From assembly GCA_900757295.1 (NCBI GenBank), contig CAAENH010000113.1, positions 1 to 6,936 of the forward strand: a stretch of DNA of 6,936 nt, written 5' to 3'. The stretch is from Bacilli bacterium. Its GTDB lineage: Bacteria > Bacillota_I > Bacilli_A > RF39 > UBA660. The first letter of the stretch is position 1. Every line of letters begins with the position of its first letter. Of this stretch, positions 5,199 to 6,936 are shown one piece after another. Both the position numbers and the translations under genes were made by a program. Below the pieces are notes generated by a model. The model searched no databases, was not told the origin of the DNA, and saw only the letters and a list, made by a program, of their open reading frames with translations.

Positions 5199-6199
5199 TT
5201 TTCTTCTCCTTTATTAAGCCAGCTTATAGTATCTTTTATGGTGTCTTTCATATCTCTATTTTTATATCCTAACTCTTCTTTAGCTTTTTTATTACTAAAA
5301 TTAGAATTAGAGGATAATGTATATAATGAATACTTTGTAAAGAGAGGTGTTTGTTTTTTTAAATTATAATATGCTTCAAAAAAAGGTGCTATTATTTTTG
5401 CTAAACAAATTGGTAATACTATTTTTATTTTTTTTATACCTTGTACATCACATATTAAATCAGATAATTCTTTGATTGTTATATATCTATTTGATAAGAT
5501 ATAGCATTCTCCTTTATTATCTTTTTTAGAGGCTGTAATAATAGCATCTGCTACATCTCTAACGTCAACAAAATCATATCCTCCTTTTACTGTGGCAAAT
5601 AGTTTTCCATTTGATACTTCTCTTACTAACTCAGTTAAATGGCTATTACCATAATCATATGGTCCTATAATTCCTGATGGATGAATAATACAAGCATTTA
5701 AGTTTTTATTTTTAACTGCATTCATAACATATTTTGCTGCTTCGGCTTTGGTTTTGGCATATAATCCATGAACTTCATCAGGATTAAAATCAGTTATCTC
5801 TTCTATTAAATCATTATTTTCTTTCTCTGGAATGGCATGTACACTACTAATATAAATAAGTTTAGCTTTTGTTTCTAGTACTTTATCTACTACATTTTTA
5901 GTACCATTAACATTTACATTATAAACAAGTGGATTATATTTAGTCTTTATGTATACAACTGCTGCGCAGTGAATTACAAATACTTCTTTATCATCTATGT
6001 TTTCAAAAAGAGGTAATAAGGTTTCTTTCTTTGTAACATCTCCATAATATATTTTACACTTTAATTTTTCTAATGATTTTATTGATTCGCCATTTAAAAC
6101 GAAAGCTCTTATTTCATTATTATCATCTTGTTCTAACTTTCTTATAATATTATTTCCTAAAAAACCATTTGCTCCTGTTACGATATAGATTTTTTTCAT
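5195..6199 (-). CDS. Extended SDR, NAD(P)-dependent epimerase/dehydratase or reductase
   Basis: The 334-residue product has the full extended short-chain dehydrogenase/reductase layout. A Rossmann nucleotide-binding motif TGANGFLG lies at 8-15, GDV at 53-55, and HCAAVVY at 77-83 in the place of the usual xHxAA motif. The catalytic set is Ser118/Ser119 with Y147-x-x-x-K151 (YAKTK). HPSGIIGP at 173-180 and DFVDVRDVADAI at 209-220 are the expected later motifs. The length is normal. The TGANGFLG and HPSGIIGP forms lean toward the dihydroflavonol reductase/3-beta-HSD-like branch over GalE, so the substrate may be a sugar nucleotide, a lipid or a small ketone; this cannot be settled here. The enzyme is cytoplasmic. 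The start is fixed by TAGGAGG before ATG 6199. It is the first gene after the promoter at 6233-6241, and its TGA overlaps the next gene by four bases, so translation is probably coupled. Confidence 0.93.
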   Translation of the reverse strand: MKKIYIVTGANGFLGNNIIRKLEQDDNNEIRAFVLNGESIKSLEKLKCKIYYGDVTKKETLLPLFENIDDKEVFVIHCAAVVYIKTKYNPLVYNVNVNGTKNVVDKVLETKAKLIYISSVHAIPEKENNDLIEEITDFNPDEVHGLYAKTKAEAAKYVMNAVKNKNLNACIIHPSGIIGPYDYGNSHLTELVREVSNGKLFATVKGGYDFVDVRDVADAIITASKKDNKGECYILSNRYITIKELSDLICDVQGIKKIKIVLPICLAKIIAPFFEAYYNLKKQTPLFTKYSLYTLSSNSNFSNKKAKEELGYKNRDMKDTIKDTISWLNKGEEK

Positions 6200-6232
6200 A
6201 GTTTTCCTCCTATCTAATAACTTCTATATATA

Positions 6233-6241
6233 ATTATATCA
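6233..6241 (-). promoter_or_regulatory. Extended -10 promoter of the SDR-led operon
   Basis: TGATATAAT on the minus strand is a perfect extended -10 (TGn plus TATAAT). At 17 bases upstream the -35 position reads TTTTTA, weak, and it overlaps the T run of the terminator just upstream. Transcription would start near 6226 and give a leader of about 27 bases with TAGGAGG before ATG 6199. Its position directly after a terminator and before a seven-gene run supports the call. Confidence 0.6.
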
Positions 6242-6256
6242 CTAATTAGATAAATT

Positions 6257-6282
6257 AAAAAGAGCTAGAATGTATCTAACTC
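6257..6282 (-). terminator. Intrinsic terminator after the right-edge gene
   Basis: On the minus strand an eight-base stem (GAGTTAGA with TCTAGCTC, one G-U pair) closes a five-base loop TACAT and runs straight into TTTTTAATTTA. The stem occupies 6262-6282 and the T run 6257-6261. It begins 32 bases after the TGA of the right-edge gene and separates it from the SDR-led operon. Confidence 0.8.
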
Positions 6283-6314
6283 AATTATTTTACTCTATAC
6301 ATCTTCTTCTCTCA

Positions 6315-6936
6315 TCATTCTTCATATCTAACTTCACTCATATAGTTAAATCCACTTAAGAAATAATCGTATTGATATTCTCTTACTCTATTTTCCATAA
6401 TATCATTTATAGGTATAAGAGTTAAATCTTTTAATACTACATATTTATATGTAAAAATTAATACTTCATCATAATATTTAGTTAACATATTAATTTTTAC
6501 TGTAGTAGTAACTGTTTTATTTAAATCAGTATCAAAATAACTCATTAATTCATAAAAGGTTTTATCTGTTTTTACTATTCTTTCATTATATATTCTAATT
6601 ACTTTTTCACCTTCATAATTACCACTTACTTTTTCAGTAGTAGGATACTTCTCATTACCATAATTCTTACTATATAATATATTATCTTTTACATAAACAT
6701 AATTAGACATAAAATCATAATCTATTTTTTTACCAAGAAATTCTGTTGAATATTCCCATTTTAGATAATCACTTAAGCTATAATTAGCTTTTAAATACAT
6801 ATCATAACTATCATTTATTTTATTATCTGTATTATTATCATGTAATGTATATATAGTATCATTATAATCATAAAATTTTATATCTGGTCCATCGTTAGGA
6901 GTAATATTCATAACTTTAATATTTTTATCTACATCA
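6315..6936 (-). CDS. Beta-rich protein of unknown function, 3' part only
   Basis: The reading frame is open from the window edge to a TGA at 6315-6317, giving 206 visible codons. An ATG at 6911 exists, but no ribosome site precedes it and the frame stays open upstream (DVDKNIKV before the Met), so the gene most likely begins outside the window. The sequence is rich in Tyr, Asn, Asp and Lys and reads as alternating strands, for example DIKFYDYNDTIYTLHD, then DYDFMSNYVYVKDNILYSKN, then GEKVIRIYNERIVKT, then EVLIFTYKYVVLKDLTLI. Repeating Y-x-x-K-D-x-I-L-Y-type strand pairs would suit a beta-propeller or another surface beta fold. No helix span, signal or catalytic motif is visible in this part. 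I do not recognise the family. The intrinsic terminator 32 bases past the stop shows this is the last gene of its own transcript, separate from the operon that follows. Confidence 0.75.
   Translation of the reverse strand, partial: DVDKNIKVMNITPNDGPDIKFYDYNDTIYTLHDNNTDNKINDSYDMYLKANYSLSDYLKWEYSTEFLGKKIDYDFMSNYVYVKDNILYSKNYGNEKYPTTEKVSGNYEGEKVIRIYNERIVKTDKTFYELMSYFDTDLNKTVTTTVKINMLTKYYDEVLIFTYKYVVLKDLTLIPINDIMENRVREYQYDYFLSGFNYMSEVRYEE

Noticed and set aside
5195..6317. Mycoplasma-type code with TGA as tryptophan, suggested by the low G+C
   Set aside because: TGA ends the SDR gene in an ATGA overlap with a properly signalled start, and TGA also ends the right-edge gene just before a terminator. 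Tryptophan is encoded by TGG.
1..6936. CRISPR array, tRNA, rRNA, insertion sequence or prophage structural genes
   Set aside because: Reading both strands showed no spaced identical repeats, no cloverleaf or rRNA-like stretch, no transposase or integrase motif and no phage structural protein.

Overview
The window comes from a very AT-rich, low-GC Gram-positive-type genome, roughly a quarter G+C by eye. Shine-Dalgarno sites of the AGGAG type precede almost every start, lysine, isoleucine and asparagine dominate the proteins, and there is a lipobox lipoprotein and several MKKK-type membrane anchors. TGA ends at least two genes and TGG encodes tryptophan, so the code is the standard bacterial one, not the mycoplasma code. 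A gut or host-associated Bacilli, Clostridia or RF39-like lineage fits. The species cannot be named from this window.

Every gene I can support lies on the minus strand, so the window is best read from right to left. At the right edge is the 3' part of an unrecognised beta-rich protein (6315-6936). It is closed by a convincing intrinsic terminator (6257-6282), and an extended -10 promoter follows almost at once (6233-6241). From there a tightly spaced seven-gene run continues to about 1205. In order it encodes an extended SDR NAD(P)-dependent epimerase/dehydratase-like enzyme (5195-6199), a membrane-anchored multidomain protein (4272-5198, 4-bp ATGA overlap), a membrane-anchored DUF1287 protein of NlpC/P60-like type (3597-4250), a soluble protein with a possible PH-like fold (3102-3563), a small MGLFDKF-type protein (2726-3079), a three-helix membrane protein with a large probable extracellular domain (1801-2685), and a lipoprotein (1205-1783). 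Gaps are 17 to 40 bases, with no terminator visible inside the run.

A 138-base gap (1067-1204) follows. It holds a likely promoter and possible operator elements. After it come a membrane-bound XRE-type regulator with a four-cysteine outer domain (500-1066), a two-helix small membrane protein (200-412), and the 5' end of another membrane protein running off the left edge (1-183).

The content is accessory and envelope-oriented: most products are predicted to be in or outside the membrane and most belong to uncharacterised families. The most testable oddity is a 22-base near-identical direct repeat (483-504 and 1188-1209). It sits in the same register over two stop codons and exactly brackets the regulator gene with its promoter. 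I see no CRISPR array, tRNA, rRNA, insertion sequence or phage structural gene. No stretch longer than 300 bases lacks a gene.
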